A stretch of 37,145 nucleotides of DNA, from contig JAAPAO010000350.1 in assembly GCA_013115145.1 (NCBI GenBank), positions 1 to 37,145 on the forward strand, in the 5' to 3' direction. This document shows positions 1 to 10,791 of the stretch, piece by piece (position 1 is the first letter of the stretch; each line of letters begins with the position of its first letter). This DNA comes from Perkinsus chesapeaki (lineage: Eukaryota; Perkinsozoa; Perkinsida; Perkinsidae). Made by a program: the position numbers and the translations under genes. The notes below the pieces were generated by a model. It was not told the origin of the DNA, searched no databases, and was given only the letters and a program-made list of their open reading frames with translations.

Positions 1-2629
1 TGCTCAATTGTACTGGTCGAAGATGCAACAGAGCTGTCCGTAAGATTAAGCGCCGAGCTTTCCACAGCCGCAGTAGTTGGTAGCGCCAGTTTGCCATACA
101 GGCGTTGCGCCTCAGCCTCCATGAGCCCACCGAGAAGGTTATTCACGAGCGGAACGATGAGCATATCTTCCAAGTCCACCGATGCCTGATGACAGTTTGA
201 AACGGTTTCAGGCGCAAAGCTGCGCACGGGTGGAATTCTTTGGCGCTGAGATGGGAACAATGGCCGAAGTGAGATGCTTGGACCTTCTTATGCAACCAAC
301 GTCGCTGAATTCGATTCTGAAGTCAGTTTTGACTCTAGAAATCATTTCATGGAAATACTCAATTTTCAAAAATTTGCGCGCTTTTTGCGTTTAGCGCGCG
401 CCCAAACACGCACACTATGACAAATGCAAGGCTGGATCAACCGAAAAGCAAGTACAAGATCACATAAATTAGTTAGAAAAAGTTAGTCGCTATCTTGATT
501 AGTCGCTATCAAGACAAGCCCAGACAACGGGCTTTTCGGCCAGCGGCTAGCCGATTGCGTCGTTGCTTACGACTGGGGCCTCCAGTGGGATGAAGCAAGG
601 CGCCTAGATGAAGCCGAAGCTAGTTCAAGCAGCGATTTTCCTATTTCTTCATCTTCCAGCGATTCCAGCTCGGAGTCATCAGATAGCGACTAATCAAGAT
701 AGCGACTAACTTTTTCTGACTAATTTATGTGATCTTGTACTTACTTTTCGGTTGATCCAGCCTTGCATTTGTCATAGTGTGCGTGTTTGGGCGCGCGCTA
801 AACGCAAAAAGCGCGCAAATTTTTGAAAATTGAGTATTTCCATGAAATGATTTCTAGAGTCAAAACTGACTTCAGAATCAAATTCAGCGACGTTGGTTGC
901 ATAAGAATGTTCAAACATCTCACTTCGGCCATTGTTCCCATCTCAGCGCCAAAGAATTCTACCCGTGCGCGCCATTAGCAATTCCTCGAAGAAAAAGATG
1001 AAGACTTCATTATAAAGCTAATTTGGTAGAGCGGTGTCCAAGTCGACTTGGGTTAATCGGAAATCAGAAGCTTCGGAGAACTTCCAAATTCTTCTGCCAC
1101 ATACGCGCATCGATCCTTACCAATTGATGGAGCTCTTCCAGCTCATCATCAGATACTCCAGCAGCTTCAGCTTCCCGTACCAATGCGTACAGCTCTCGCA
1201 CCGTATCCTGCCATTCCAATAGAACTGCGGCTGAGATAGCGGCAGGCTGAACTGAAAAATAGGAGAGTTGGACTATAAATGATCTCGAGCAGAAGATTCG
1301 AGGCTCGAAGAAATTCGGGCTGATTTGGGTTAGAGCTCGTCGTCTGCGCCCAACTGCCCATTTTACGCCTCATCAGATATTCGAGCGGGGAAAAAATTTG
1401 AGGAAATTCCTTCGACTTTTGTATGTTCCACCATCGAGCGCATTTTCTGTAACTAATCAGAGAGAGATCGCAGAGGAAAGGTAAAAATGAATTATCAAGA
1501 TTTTCCCAAATGTTGACGGGAGATGCTGTATCATAGCAGCTGCATATGCACTCGTGAGCTCATGGATACCTCCCTGGGGAGTCTGAAGATTCTCCTTTGC
1601 TTTCGACATATTTTCTGATACTTCTTTTGGTGTGGTCAACTCGTTGGGCTGGTTTACTCGGCCGGGACGCCCCGTTGCACAAGATATGAGGGACAGAAGC
1701 TGCGTTGTCTAGCGTGAGTGTTGCAGCGCTCGTGTTGGTGTTCTCACGCTTAAATACCCAGTTGCAGTAATTATTCCCCTTTAATTTTACCTCCCGCCCA
1801 CCCTGGTGATGGGTCGACTGATCTCGTCGTTTTCGAAAGTGCTCCGAGACCCTCGGCCCATTTGCCGAGGTCGCTACGGCGGCCTCCGGCCCGCGCCCCA
1901 CCGCCAGGGAGGAAAGGCCGGGTAACAGCCATTGGCGGTCGAATTTCCTCACAAGTCGGAGCTGAGCGAAACAGTCTATACAGTAAAATGCAACTTCATT
2001 CGCCTACCTAGATTTTCACTTAACTTTTCCTCAGGACAATCCACTATTTCTATTCCTGAATTCATAAGATCTTCCAACTTCATGGGAGACGAACTTTTTG
2101 GCGAGACAATCCCTTCCGCCACCGTATCAGATATATGACCTGATTAACACAACAGTTAGAACTCCGCAAATTACCAAACTCTCCCGGTGAGTGCGCATTC
2201 CCAGTCAACTGAGGTTCGATTCCAGGCCTTGCGAAGCATTGAGGAAATTTTTCACAACAGTCGCAAACTAACTCGTGAATTTCAGTGAACTAAGTAATAG
2301 AGCAAGCTATTAAAATTCCACTGCACTCGCAGACCGCGCACGTCACAAGATTATGGTGCCACGTTAGAGTGCCTCTCGCCAGGAACCAACCTCTCTCAAA
2401 CGAATCAACGCCAGTCCGACCAGTGCCACATCCTGGATCTCGCACACCGATATGCAACGTAACCGCTCACCATTCCTGAAGACATTCTCTTTTTCCGCCG
2501 TTCTCTGTCTCCGTCGTCTATTCGCTCGGCTTCTGCGTTCCTCAGCATTGGCCCGCCTGAAACTTGAGCACTCTCTGAAATTAGCTTGACTTTCCTACAG
2601 TGCGGCTGGGGTGACTCCAAGGCTGACAT
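1..2629 (-). CDS. Spliced gene of unknown function, 8 exons visible, 3' end off the window
   Basis: I do not recognise the product. The minus-strand exons I support are 2471-2629 (start ATG at 2629, protein begins MSALESPQPH), 2175-2289, 2008-2139, 1791-1961, 1570-1699, 1367-1446, 1121-1251 and 1-185. Each is bounded by GT and AG, and the reading phases agree at all seven junctions, giving about 367 residues up to the window edge. The exon 1791-1961 is strongly GC-rich and encodes a Gly/Arg/Pro-rich stretch, unlike its neighbours. The later exons encode Ala/Leu/Glu-rich helical sequence (e.g. EWQDTVRELYALVREAEAAG). The last visible intron, 186-1120, is 935 nt because a fold-back transposon remnant sits in it; without it the intron would be about 186 nt. 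Exon boundaries are inferred from motifs, not from transcripts. Confidence 0.62.
222..510 (+). repeat. Left inverted arm of the fold-back element
   Basis: This arm pairs with 682-970. It begins GCGCACGGGT and ends TAGTCGCTATC, the exact complements of the far and near ends of the right arm. Similarity stops sharply at 222. Confidence 0.85.
511..693 (+). pseudogene. C-terminal fragment of an element-encoded protein
   Basis: A plus-strand frame runs without a stop from 511 to the TAA at 691-693, about 60 codons, with no start codon. The N-terminal part contains VVAYDWGLQWDEARRLDEAE. The rest is an acidic Ser-rich tail ending SSSESSDSD. Such tails are not diagnostic of a transposase family. Its position between long inverted arms suggests it is the surviving C-terminus of the protein of a full-length autonomous relative. 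Confidence 0.5.
682..970 (-). repeat. Right inverted arm of the fold-back element
   Basis: This arm pairs with 222-510. Its first bases (GATAGCGACTAA) also encode the last codons and stop of the residual reading frame, so this arm is probably the original 3' end of the parent element and the left arm its inverted partner. Confidence 0.85.
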
Positions 2630-3112
2630 CGCGCTCTGCTCGAATGCGTATCTTCTCCAGGTAGCTCAATAATGAAGTCGTTCGTCGTCCGTTATCCATA
2701 TTAGTTCGTCAATTACACAGGTGACAGAGTTGTGAAATGGAATCCCCGAAAATGACAGAGCGAACTACGTATTTTGAAATTTCAGCAAAATTCTGAACAT
2801 AATGAAATAACAGTGATAGGTCGGGTCACTTATGAAAATAGGAATCAGGATAGTACTAATTTGTCGGGCAAATAATAATTGAACTTACATATCATCCTTG
2901 AAATAATATAACTGCTTTATAATTTAACTAACTTGTCAGAATCTAAATTTTATTACCTTATTTATTTAAATAAGTTAGAATTTAAATTTATTAAAATCTC
3001 TCAATTACCCACCACCTGTAGACTTCGCTGTACTTACTTGCTTTTGTGAAACGTTTTTTTTCGAAGGAGAGACTCGTTTGACTCCAAGGAATTGTGATCT
3101 CCAGGTCAAAAA
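2630..3112. promoter_or_regulatory. Divergent intergenic region
   Basis: This lies between the divergent starts of the minus-strand gene (ATG at 2629) and the plus-strand gene (proposed ATG at 3113). It has a very AT-rich core (about 2860-3000). I see no ORF or RNA gene in it. A shared promoter is inferred only from the gene arrangement. Confidence 0.35.
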
Positions 3113-3757
3113 ATGTCGCAAATGCGTGACTCGCGCGGAAATATTCTTCCAAGGGGAAAGGGAACATCAAATTGACAGGAGGAATTCAATAATCAAATTC
3201 CTTCTAAGAGGTCTCCGTGCTACTCCAGGACTACTCTTGTTTCAGATGAGGTAGCACCTGAGGTGCCATTTGGCACATCGCCGAATTTCAACGCCGACAG
3301 GCTAAACGCCAGTGGAGAACATAGTTCGCATTTCTCCACTCGTACGTCTCCTTTTGAAACACACTTACGCCTTTACAGATAGAACTTTTGATGAGCATCT
3401 TATTTACAATTCGGAAGCCAAACTCATTGCGGAAAGCATGCCAGGTAAAGACAATGCTTCCTTCTCTTATAATAATAATCAAATTGACTGTTACTAAACC
3501 CAGCAACTCAGATAAGCAACATCGTTGACATTGGTCATGAAGTGCCCAAAGGGGCTGCTGCTACTGCTGCTAGTCTAGACAGTTCTGCACACAAATCTCG
3601 AGCGGCATCGACCAACCGAGGTGACCGCCCTGGAGGGTCTGACATAGCAAACAATGGTTTTTTTGCAAGTTTCGATAACACTACTCACCGTGAAGCCGCA
3701 AAAAGGTTCGCTCGATCTCGGTCTCCTCGAACGGCCTTCGGTTCACCACCCATCTGA
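3113..3757 (+). CDS. Small spliced hypothetical protein, 142 aa
   Basis: Proposed exons are 3113-3125, 3246-3341, 3379-3444 and 3504-3757 (stop TGA at 3755-3757). The last three are well supported: acceptors end in TTTCAG, TTTACAG and CCCAG, donors are GTACGT and GTAAAG, and phases agree, giving a continuous frame. The 13-nt first exon (MSQM) is the weakest part. The protein is polar, with a central Ala-rich patch (AAATAASLDSS) and a basic Arg/Ser C-terminus (AKRFARSRSPRTAFGSPPI) that could be a phosphorylation or nuclear-localisation region; this is inference. No family recognised. The gene is convergent with the coiled-coil gene on the other strand, whose stop lies at 3848, 90 bp away. Confidence 0.58.
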
Positions 3758-3847
3758 GGAGATGATTATTGCTTCCTGTGCACGATGGCGGTCACGACTC
3801 GTGACTCAGAGGTGAGATAAAGCATGCATACTCCAGGTAATCCCCTC
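3758..3847. other. Short convergent intergenic gap
   Basis: Ninety bases separate the stop codons of the plus-strand 142-aa gene and the minus-strand coiled-coil gene. The 3' ends of the two transcripts are therefore likely to overlap. No AATAAA-type signal stands out. Confidence 0.4.
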
Positions 3848-6800
3848 TCACCGAGTTATCTCATCGACAGTCAAGCCTATATCATCCATCAGCTCATCAA
3901 TTCTATCATGACACTCTGCCACGGCGTGGATAATCTGACAGATCAAGGTTGAGCACAGAAATCCACCAGATCTCGGAAATAGGAATTGGCTGTAAACGCG
4001 GAACATCCTGAATGTGTCAGTAGTACTGAAACGTCCAAGTTGTTCAACTTTCTACTCTTGGCCGATTTAGTTTTTTTTTTCTACTTAATCGACTAAGTCG
4101 TAGTCAGGGTTCAAGAACGTTAAATATCTGATACATGATCTCGAGGCTCTGATTATAAGCACAGAAGGTGTCAATAATAAAATCACTCCCAGCAGCCGAA
4201 GGAAGAGGCACCGCCAAGTGCCAAACAAGTTTGACATATGACCTTCGAACGAATATCAGTATTTTTTTCTTTTATGGCAGAACAATACAGAGTAGTTTAA
4301 CGAGAATCCGACAGAGACGAATTCTAGCACTAGGTGCCCGCGCCATCGATGGAGCAGGAACCGAAAGCTATACCTGTTCATTATTCTCTTTCCCTTCTAT
4401 CAACAACTCTCTTGCCCGTTGAGTCTCAGCCTGCCACTCGAGGCATGTCTCGATCATTTTCTGCACTAATGTTGATTTCTTCTGCGCTGCTTCAGTGTCG
4501 CCTCCTCCAGTTGCTGAAATACACACTTTGTCCAATTTGGAAAATCCAAAAAATAAAGCTATCGAAAATCACAAAGGATATTTTCAAAGTCGTCTTTTAT
4601 GAGCTACGTTATAACTCCCAGTAATCCCTCAACGCCTATCTGTCCTCAAACAGTAGTGGCAGTTTCCACCCTGTGTCTCGGGTCAGCCCCCCCCTTATAT
4701 TTAATGTTAATAATTCTGGATATCCCGCTGGGTAATAATTCATCTCTTTAAGCTCTCGGAGCAGAAGCCCTGACGACTTCACAGACCTTACCAAGCAATG
4801 GGCGAGCAACTTCATTCAAGTCCTTCCTAACGCTTTCTACTTCATCCCCAAGACGCTCTAGATTCGATACCCTGAAAAGGAGATTAAGCCAACAACTTCT
4901 CAACCTACCTCACCTTTCCTGTATGCCTCGTACTTCCCCAGCGACCTCTGTGATGGCGTCCTGGGAAGATTGCTGAGCTTGCTGTGGATTGCCTCCAGAC
5001 GGCGATAGGTTCTCAAGCCCATCCAGTCTCGCTGCGATACTATCGCATCTGAGAGATACACTTTGAGGAACGCCCAACGGGAATCGAGAGGATCAAGGAG
5101 GACGGCTAATCGATCAAGAAAAAGTCGGAGAGATTTTGTAATTTTCCGTGTTTTTTTGTAATATTCAGTAAATTGAACCCGGAAATAATCGTGAAATCTC
5201 GCAAAATTTTCGCCCATTTTTGCCCTGATGGTGTTAAGCATTCCGTAAGAAGTTTCACAACCCGAGGAACCCAACAAAGCTAGTCGGCAGCTGTTTTGCA
5301 TTTCACCTTAAAGTTCATCACATTACATTCTACTGTAACATTCAATGCATTTACCACAAAAGTCTCAGCGAATCCAGATGATACTTAACTCCCGGAAGAA
5401 TTGCTTTGTTGCCTACCTCTTCCCAAGGCGTTCCCGATCCTCAGCACTATCATCCAGCAGTTGTCGAAGCCGCTTCGCTCCGCTGTGTAAATTATCAATT
5501 TTCTCCTCGGTATTATTTGCCAATTCCTCTATCGCTCCACGCAGGTTCATTGTCGCTTCCTGCAGTTTGCGCTCGAGCTCTTGTGAGATTTCGCTGGCAT
5601 CATTTTGCCGCGAGGACTTCTGACCACAAAGAAGCATAAACTTCTGACCTTTGAGATCACAGACCCCCGCCGATCGCCGTCTGGGACGTATTTGCAATAT
5701 TATTAATATTATCAGTGCAAAGAGCAGCAACAGCAACCAAGAGCATATCCCCCCTGTCCAGGCACAGAAAAGCACCAAAACCAAATGTTCCAACAAGCCC
5801 GTGAGAACTACTCACGCGCGCCACCAAATTCAGCACAGAGGGCACGACGTCAATTTCCTCCAACTCCGAGCTTGATGACCGATAAACTGACTAATAATAT
5901 TTCTTACCTCATCAAAAGCATCATTAATTTCCTTCATTTCCACCTTAACCCTCCTCAACATCCCCTCCACTTGCTCCCTATCCGCCTTCTCCTCAATCTC
6001 CTTCATTAATCCCTGCTCTATATTTTCCATTCTCTCCGCCACACTGCCATTAAGGCGTGTTTGGCCTTCCTCAAGTGCGGTGATTCTGTCATCTGTTCGA
6101 TTGACAGCCTCCGATTGCGCTATCAGTCCGGAGTCCAGCTCCTCCGCGACTTTAGAAAGCGCTGCGTTGATAGCTAACACAGAAGGAGGACTATTTCGAA
6201 ATCTCGGTCGTGAAAAGTGAGGTTCCAACATATTTCGGAATGGAAGAAGATACTACTAAAGTAGTAAAGCCAGTAGCAGCAGCGGAAGCCATGAAATAGT
6301 ATTCCATCAATTACAGTGATGAAGAATAAATATTCTATACCTCTGCCAGCAGCTGACCCACACCCCCTTAACGCCCTAAACACCCGAATTTCGGGTTTCG
6401 GGTTTTCGGGTTTCGCTTGTCTCCCCTGCCTCCTCCCTTTACTACAATTATCAGTTTCAGCCAGTTGCCCTTCTAATATCTCCATTCTTTTCCAACACCC
6501 TCCCATCCGACTGTCAACTTCGTCGACACGCTCCTCCAACCTGATCGAACCAACAAGTCCAAATACCAATGTTCATGCTTGTGAACTCTCCAAGCCAATA
6601 ACGATACAGATCTGCGATCCGCAATGCCCACCACGTTGCATCGTTAAACCAACACTACCGCCGTAGTACTCATCAATAGACTAAGTAAGTACAAGTGAGA
6701 GCCTGTAGCGAGCAGTTTGCCAGTTCTGAGCATACTCGAACATTTTCCCCGAATCGCTTGCACAATCCACATCCATACAGATTCCCCACCGCTCAGACGG

Positions 6801-9356
6801 CCTTACCTATTAATTTCACTCAAAGCCTTCTCTTCCATCTCATCTCTAACTCTATTAATTTGGACCTTGAAATGTCCGCATTAGCCTTGACCAAAGAACA
6901 CGATATGATTACGTGTGACGCGGCAGTCGCCTTATCGATTCTCCGGGCTAGTTCGTCACCGCTTTCTGCTAGGACGCCCAACACCTACAGTAACAGAAGC
7001 TGTCTAAAAGATAAGCAAAGACAATAAATCTAAAACGGCGTTTCATTAGCGCACAAAAATGGATTCGCGATCGATTTACTCATAAAGACTTTATCATCGG
7101 GACGCGACTATTCGGAAATCCACCAGACGGGGGGAGGCGGAGAACTTCATCAGAAAACATCAAGTAGAATTGGAAAATTCAAGTGCGCTTATTAATGCAT
7201 CGGAGAGTCCTTGTAAGGATGAGAGTTTGAGGAAGTATGGTAGAAATCATTGTGAGGGTACTACTTCTCGCTCACGCAGAAATATGTTCCCGATTGAACC
7301 GCACTATGAAATTAGTTAATTTTTCATCAAGTAAAATTCGTCGAATAGAGCGATATAAGTGTAAGTTCCCCTTACTACCTTCGCCTGTGAACCCGCCAGC
7401 TCTCCCCTTAGCTGCTGAACATGCCCTTGCAATCGATCATGTACATCCCCCAACGCCCTCGACACTTCATCGGACCTAACTCAACCATCTAGAGAATTCC
7501 TAATTTCCACAGGCCGATGACCTCCGCGCCGAAACCTGCGTAAATTCCAGACGAACCTCCTCCACCATCGACCGCGCTTCTTCCCTCTCGCACATGGATT
7601 CCTTCAAGCTCGCAATTGTGTCATCAAACCTCTCTTGCACCTTTGAAAAAAGCTGCCATAGAAAAGCCTCAGTAATTTACCTTTTCCGCCGCTTCCCGAA
7701 CATGTCCTTTCATTGCCTTCTCAACCTCATCTTGGACCATTTTTAGTGTCACGTCAGCTTCCAATCGATTAAACCTAAACCGCAGGTCACCCTCATGCCG
7801 CTCGAACCGGACATGTTCCTCCTCGCCAATTGCAGAGATTTCCTCGTTCCAAAATATTTCCTCACAAGTTCGTCTATTTAGATTCGATCGCCCCCCCCCA
7901 AATTCTACACTCTAAGCGTAACCCACCAAAACTGCTTCCCCTAGTTGTTATTACATTTCCTCTTTCCATTGATTCTCATACGCTTCTTTGACATGCTCTC
8001 CAACCATAGAGATTACTTCAGCGCGAAGCCTCGTTTTAACCTAAGGACACTGCTGTTAACATTTCCCAGACACATACGTATAAATTGTCCAATTATTGCT
8101 GTCTATTAAGACGTAATCATTCCTGCTCGTTTCTGAATATGGATTCGAAGGCTGTCCCACGACTCCATCTTCATAAAGGACAACATAGCGCGAAACAGTG
8201 ATTGTAGATAGCAGCCAGGAGATTTCGTAAAATACCATACTTCCTCAAAATCGTCTGCTAATCCCTTTATAGCAGCCTTCGTTAACTTTGACAGGAGTTC
8301 TTCATTCATCTGTTTCTCATATTCCCCTTCAAAGTACTCTCGGCCTGACAAAGAGAAGCCTGAATTCAGACAAAGCATTATAGACTTCGAAAATGGCCAT
8401 CAAATGTAATTAAACGGAACCTTCCTCATCATCACTAATGGAAGAATTTTGCCGAGTGCCGAGTTTTACATCTTCTGTGGGCTATCTCGAATGAACACTA
8501 CGCAAATTCTAGAGTAAACATACGGAAAAGATACTCCAATCCGACCTGAGATGTATCCTTGTTAGAGCCACACCCGTAAGATTCTACATAACCGGATCTA
8601 ACCTCACGAACTTTATCTAAACCTCAAGAGAAGTGAACTCGGACGCGACAACAACTGAGTTAGAAGGGACCTAGGTAAATAAACTTACACTGAACAGCGG
8701 CGGCCTCCATAAAATGTTTCGTGGCTTCGAAAGCTCGATCTCTGTTTTCGTTGACAGCGATATTGCTGAGCTTTCTTACTTCCTCTAGGCAACTGATCAG
8801 AAAACTTCAATTTATCCGGTGTGGGGAAACAATTGTGAAGATTTTATTAGTCATTCCTTCTGGCATAAATCAGGCTCAGGATACCATATATGGGGATATC
8901 TGTTATCGGTACTGGTGCTAGTATTGGCCAAAGTACGGTATGAAGACATAGGTCGATTTATATCATCGAAAAGGCAGCAACCAGCACCCATTGAGACATT
9001 CCTTAATGGATAATCCATAAATTAGGAACGATCATGATCAGACCGAATTTCCCTTCCCGTTTACTCATCTTTAGCACGCTGGAATTCATCAGCCATCAGC
9101 GCCTGTGAATCCTTATGTCGTTCCAACATAGCTTTGAAGCACTTTAATTGTCTTTCTTGTTCCTATCAAAAATCCTATATAAGTCATCTTTACAAGCCTT
9201 GTCTTCTGTCATCTTTACCTCGCACAAGCACTGTACTTTAACTGTCATTCCCGACATTGCCGCACTAAGGAATTTCTCCAACTCTGGAGAAGCCAGTCTG
9301 AATTCGACGGCTAAGACCGGAATTCGAGAAGGCAGCTCACCTTGGGCCGATTCCAT
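3848..9356 (-). CDS. Large 17-exon coiled-coil protein, 704 aa
   Basis: Minus-strand exons: 9219-9356, 9065-9162, 8689-8792, 8241-8344, 7955-8040, 7681-7873, 7522-7640, 7379-7475, 6866-6984, 6443-6540, 5908-6173, 5816-5863, 5417-5619, 4914-5048, 4792-4871, 4374-4513 and 3848-3934. They sum to 2115 nt, 704 codons plus TGA, and every junction is phase-consistent with a GT donor and AG acceptor. Introns range from 40 to about 440 nt. The N-terminus (MESAQGELPSRIPVLAVEF) is followed by almost continuous amphipathic helix rich in Glu, Lys, Arg, Leu and Ala with heptad character, e.g. residues of exon 5908-6173 (TALEEGQTRLNGSVAERMEN). No signal peptide or membrane span is seen. A structural, cytoskeletal or scaffold role is inference. 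A shorter model ending at 4748 in exon 15 is possible, but the donor GTAAGG and phase match favour continuation. Confidence 0.75.
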
Positions 9357-9598
9357 GTGAGATGTAGGCTCCAGCGGGAGCAACAGAAGCGTGGGGCATT
9401 GTGATACACGGTCGAAGAGCGTACAGCAATGTGCGCCGATTACACATGAGAAAAAATTCCTTTATCTCGACGTTTTTGCACGTGCCACAACACTCAGCTT
9501 GTGCGGATTCCGCTAGTATCTGTTTACTTAGCTTCGCTTCTACATGTCAGTCTTACAAACATTAATTAGTAAATTGCTGTTTTAAACTCGTTTTCATT
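9357..9598. promoter_or_regulatory. Divergent promoter region between the coiled-coil gene and thioredoxin
   Basis: The two start codons are 242 bp apart on opposite strands, so both promoters must lie here. A pyrimidine-rich run ending in an AG (TGTTTACTTAG, near 9521-9531) upstream of the thioredoxin ATG could be a trans-splice acceptor, since perkinsids are known to use a spliced leader. This is inferred, not demonstrated. Confidence 0.35.
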
Positions 9599-10009
9599 AT
9601 GTCTGTTTCTCACGTGAACACCGTTGAAGCTCTTAACAAGGCATTTGCCGATGCTGGTGACAAGTTGGTGGTTGTGGATTACTTCGCAACTTGGTGCGGT
9701 CCCTGCATGATGATGAAACCCAAATTCGAGGCCATGGCCAAAGAATTCGACGGCAAGGTAAGATACCCCATTCCGATTCCAAAAGTATATTTTTATTTTC
9801 AGGCCATTTTCGTTAAGGTCGACGTTGATGAATCCGAGGAGGTTGCGGAGAAGGCTGGCATTCAGGTTCTTCCCACATTCATGCTTTACAAGGGAGGAAA
9901 CAAGGTAACCTCGAAAATATCTTTAGGCGGTTTATTATACTTGCAGGTTGCCGAGATGAGTGGTGCCAGCGATGCTAAGCTACGTGACTTGGTTAACGCC
10001 AACTGTTAA
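9599..10009 (+). CDS. Thioredoxin, 3 exons, 107 aa
   Basis: Exons 9599-9757, 9803-9904 and 9947-10009 encode a 107-residue protein, the usual length of a classical thioredoxin. The active site WCGPC is at residues 32-36, preceded by the strand VVVDYFAT. The cis-proline is at residue 77 in QVLPTF. The fold order (N-terminal helix, VVVDYF strand, active site, FVKVDVDE strand, QVLPTFMLY strand, C-terminal helix) is complete. There is no N-terminal targeting extension, so it should be cytosolic, reducing disulfides with thioredoxin reductase. Both introns are tiny (45 and 42 nt) with GTAAGA and GTAACC donors, and both fall between codons. It is the best anchor for splice signals in this window. 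Part of its 3' flank (10025-10102) is copied at 14096-14173. Confidence 0.95.
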   Translation: MSVSHVNTVEALNKAFADAGDKLVVVDYFATWCGPCMMMKPKFEAMAKEFDGKVRYPIPIPKVYFYFQAIFVKVDVDESEEVAEKAGIQVLPTFMLYKGGNKVTSKISLGGLLYLQVAEMSGASDAKLRDLVNANC

Positions 10010-10791
10010 GTGTTGCTACACTGACGAAAGGTCGATTATATACTTGTTAATTGTTGCTGAGTATTATTGTCAAAAAGATATCTATCAGCACATTTTACTG
10101 TATTATGGATTGAGTTCTGAATTTAAATAATAAATGTTGGTAAAAAATGGTATACGGTTAATTGTAAATGAGTAGTTATCGATAACAACTTTGCTGCTGC
10201 AATCTCGCTCTCGGTAGAGGAACTTTCAAAGTCGTGGAGTAGAGGAACTAAACCCTTGACTCGGACTCCCCGGTGCCGCGAGAAACTCACTTGTATGACC
10301 TTAACAGAATGTGAGCAATTGTCCAGCTGGTCAGTTGGTCGTTCCTGATGTTATATTTAACCTATAGTCAAACAGACCTATTAACCAGCTTATCAAATTC
10401 ACTGTATCGAAGCAGCTTGCTTCGAAGGAACTAAGTAGAGCTAGACAAGCGCCAGATGAGGCGATGCGGCTACAGAACGTTCATGTCCCTTAACCGTCAA
10501 GCGGTGTGACGTAACGTGACTCTTCGGCGGCATTACGCCAGCACGGTGTGTATCGTGAATGGGTATACCCTTCCTGAAGTTGAATTAACTGCTGAAGCTC
10601 AACGTTTGTAACTTGTGAGAATTACAACGGTATCTACGGTAAATAGCCTACATGAGGTAGACTCGAAATAATAATACCTATTGCGTTTGTTTGACTGATA
10701 GATCTGACTATATCGAGCTCTCATACTGCCCAGATTCTTCTTGATCAAAAGGGGCCAGCAGGAGTGAAAAAAAAGAATACCCTGAACAGAC
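10010..10791. other. Intergenic region with thioredoxin 3' flank
   Basis: The first hundred bases are the probable thioredoxin 3' UTR, including AATAAT/AATAAA-like AT-rich sequence near 10125-10135. The rest shows no convincing coding exon, RNA gene or repeat beyond the duplicated 10025-10102 piece. Confidence 0.4.
10025..10102 (+). repeat. Source copy of duplicated thioredoxin 3' flank
   Basis: This 78-bp stretch starts 15 nt after the thioredoxin stop and matches 14096-14173 with about three substitutions. Confidence 0.8.

Larger units (their letters stand above)
222..970. mobile_element. Fold-back / long-TIR transposon remnant
   Basis: Two 289-bp arms, 222-510 and 682-970, are inverted copies of each other with only a few mismatches (about 97-98% by eye). 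They flank a 171-bp centre. The centre is open on the plus strand and ends at a TAA at the start of the right arm, so it looks like the last 60 codons of a larger element-encoded protein. This fits an internally deleted DNA transposon with long terminal inverted repeats. I see no convincing target-site duplication. It lies in an intron of the gene on the opposite strand. Confidence 0.8.

Noticed and set aside
1560-1952. 130-aa minus-strand ORF and suspected rRNA or RNase P-like GC-rich region
   Set aside because: The frame crosses two good donors, and splicing gives a better continuous model. No rRNA or RNase P core motifs were found in order.
2200-2225. tRNA B-box-like GGTTCGATTCC
   Set aside because: The flanking 5-bp stem does not pair, and the sequence lies in exon 2175-2289 of a spliced gene on the other strand.
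3535-4006. Three-exon minus-strand gene starting MFRVYSQ
   Set aside because: It closes in frame, but it overlaps the better plus-strand exon. The exon 3848-3934 fits better as the last exon of the large coiled-coil gene, whose phase and coiled-coil character continue into it.
4748-4871. Ending the coiled-coil gene at the in-frame TAA at 4748
   Set aside because: A strong donor (GTAAGG) precedes it, and the exon at 4374-4513 matches its phase and character. The shorter end remains possible.
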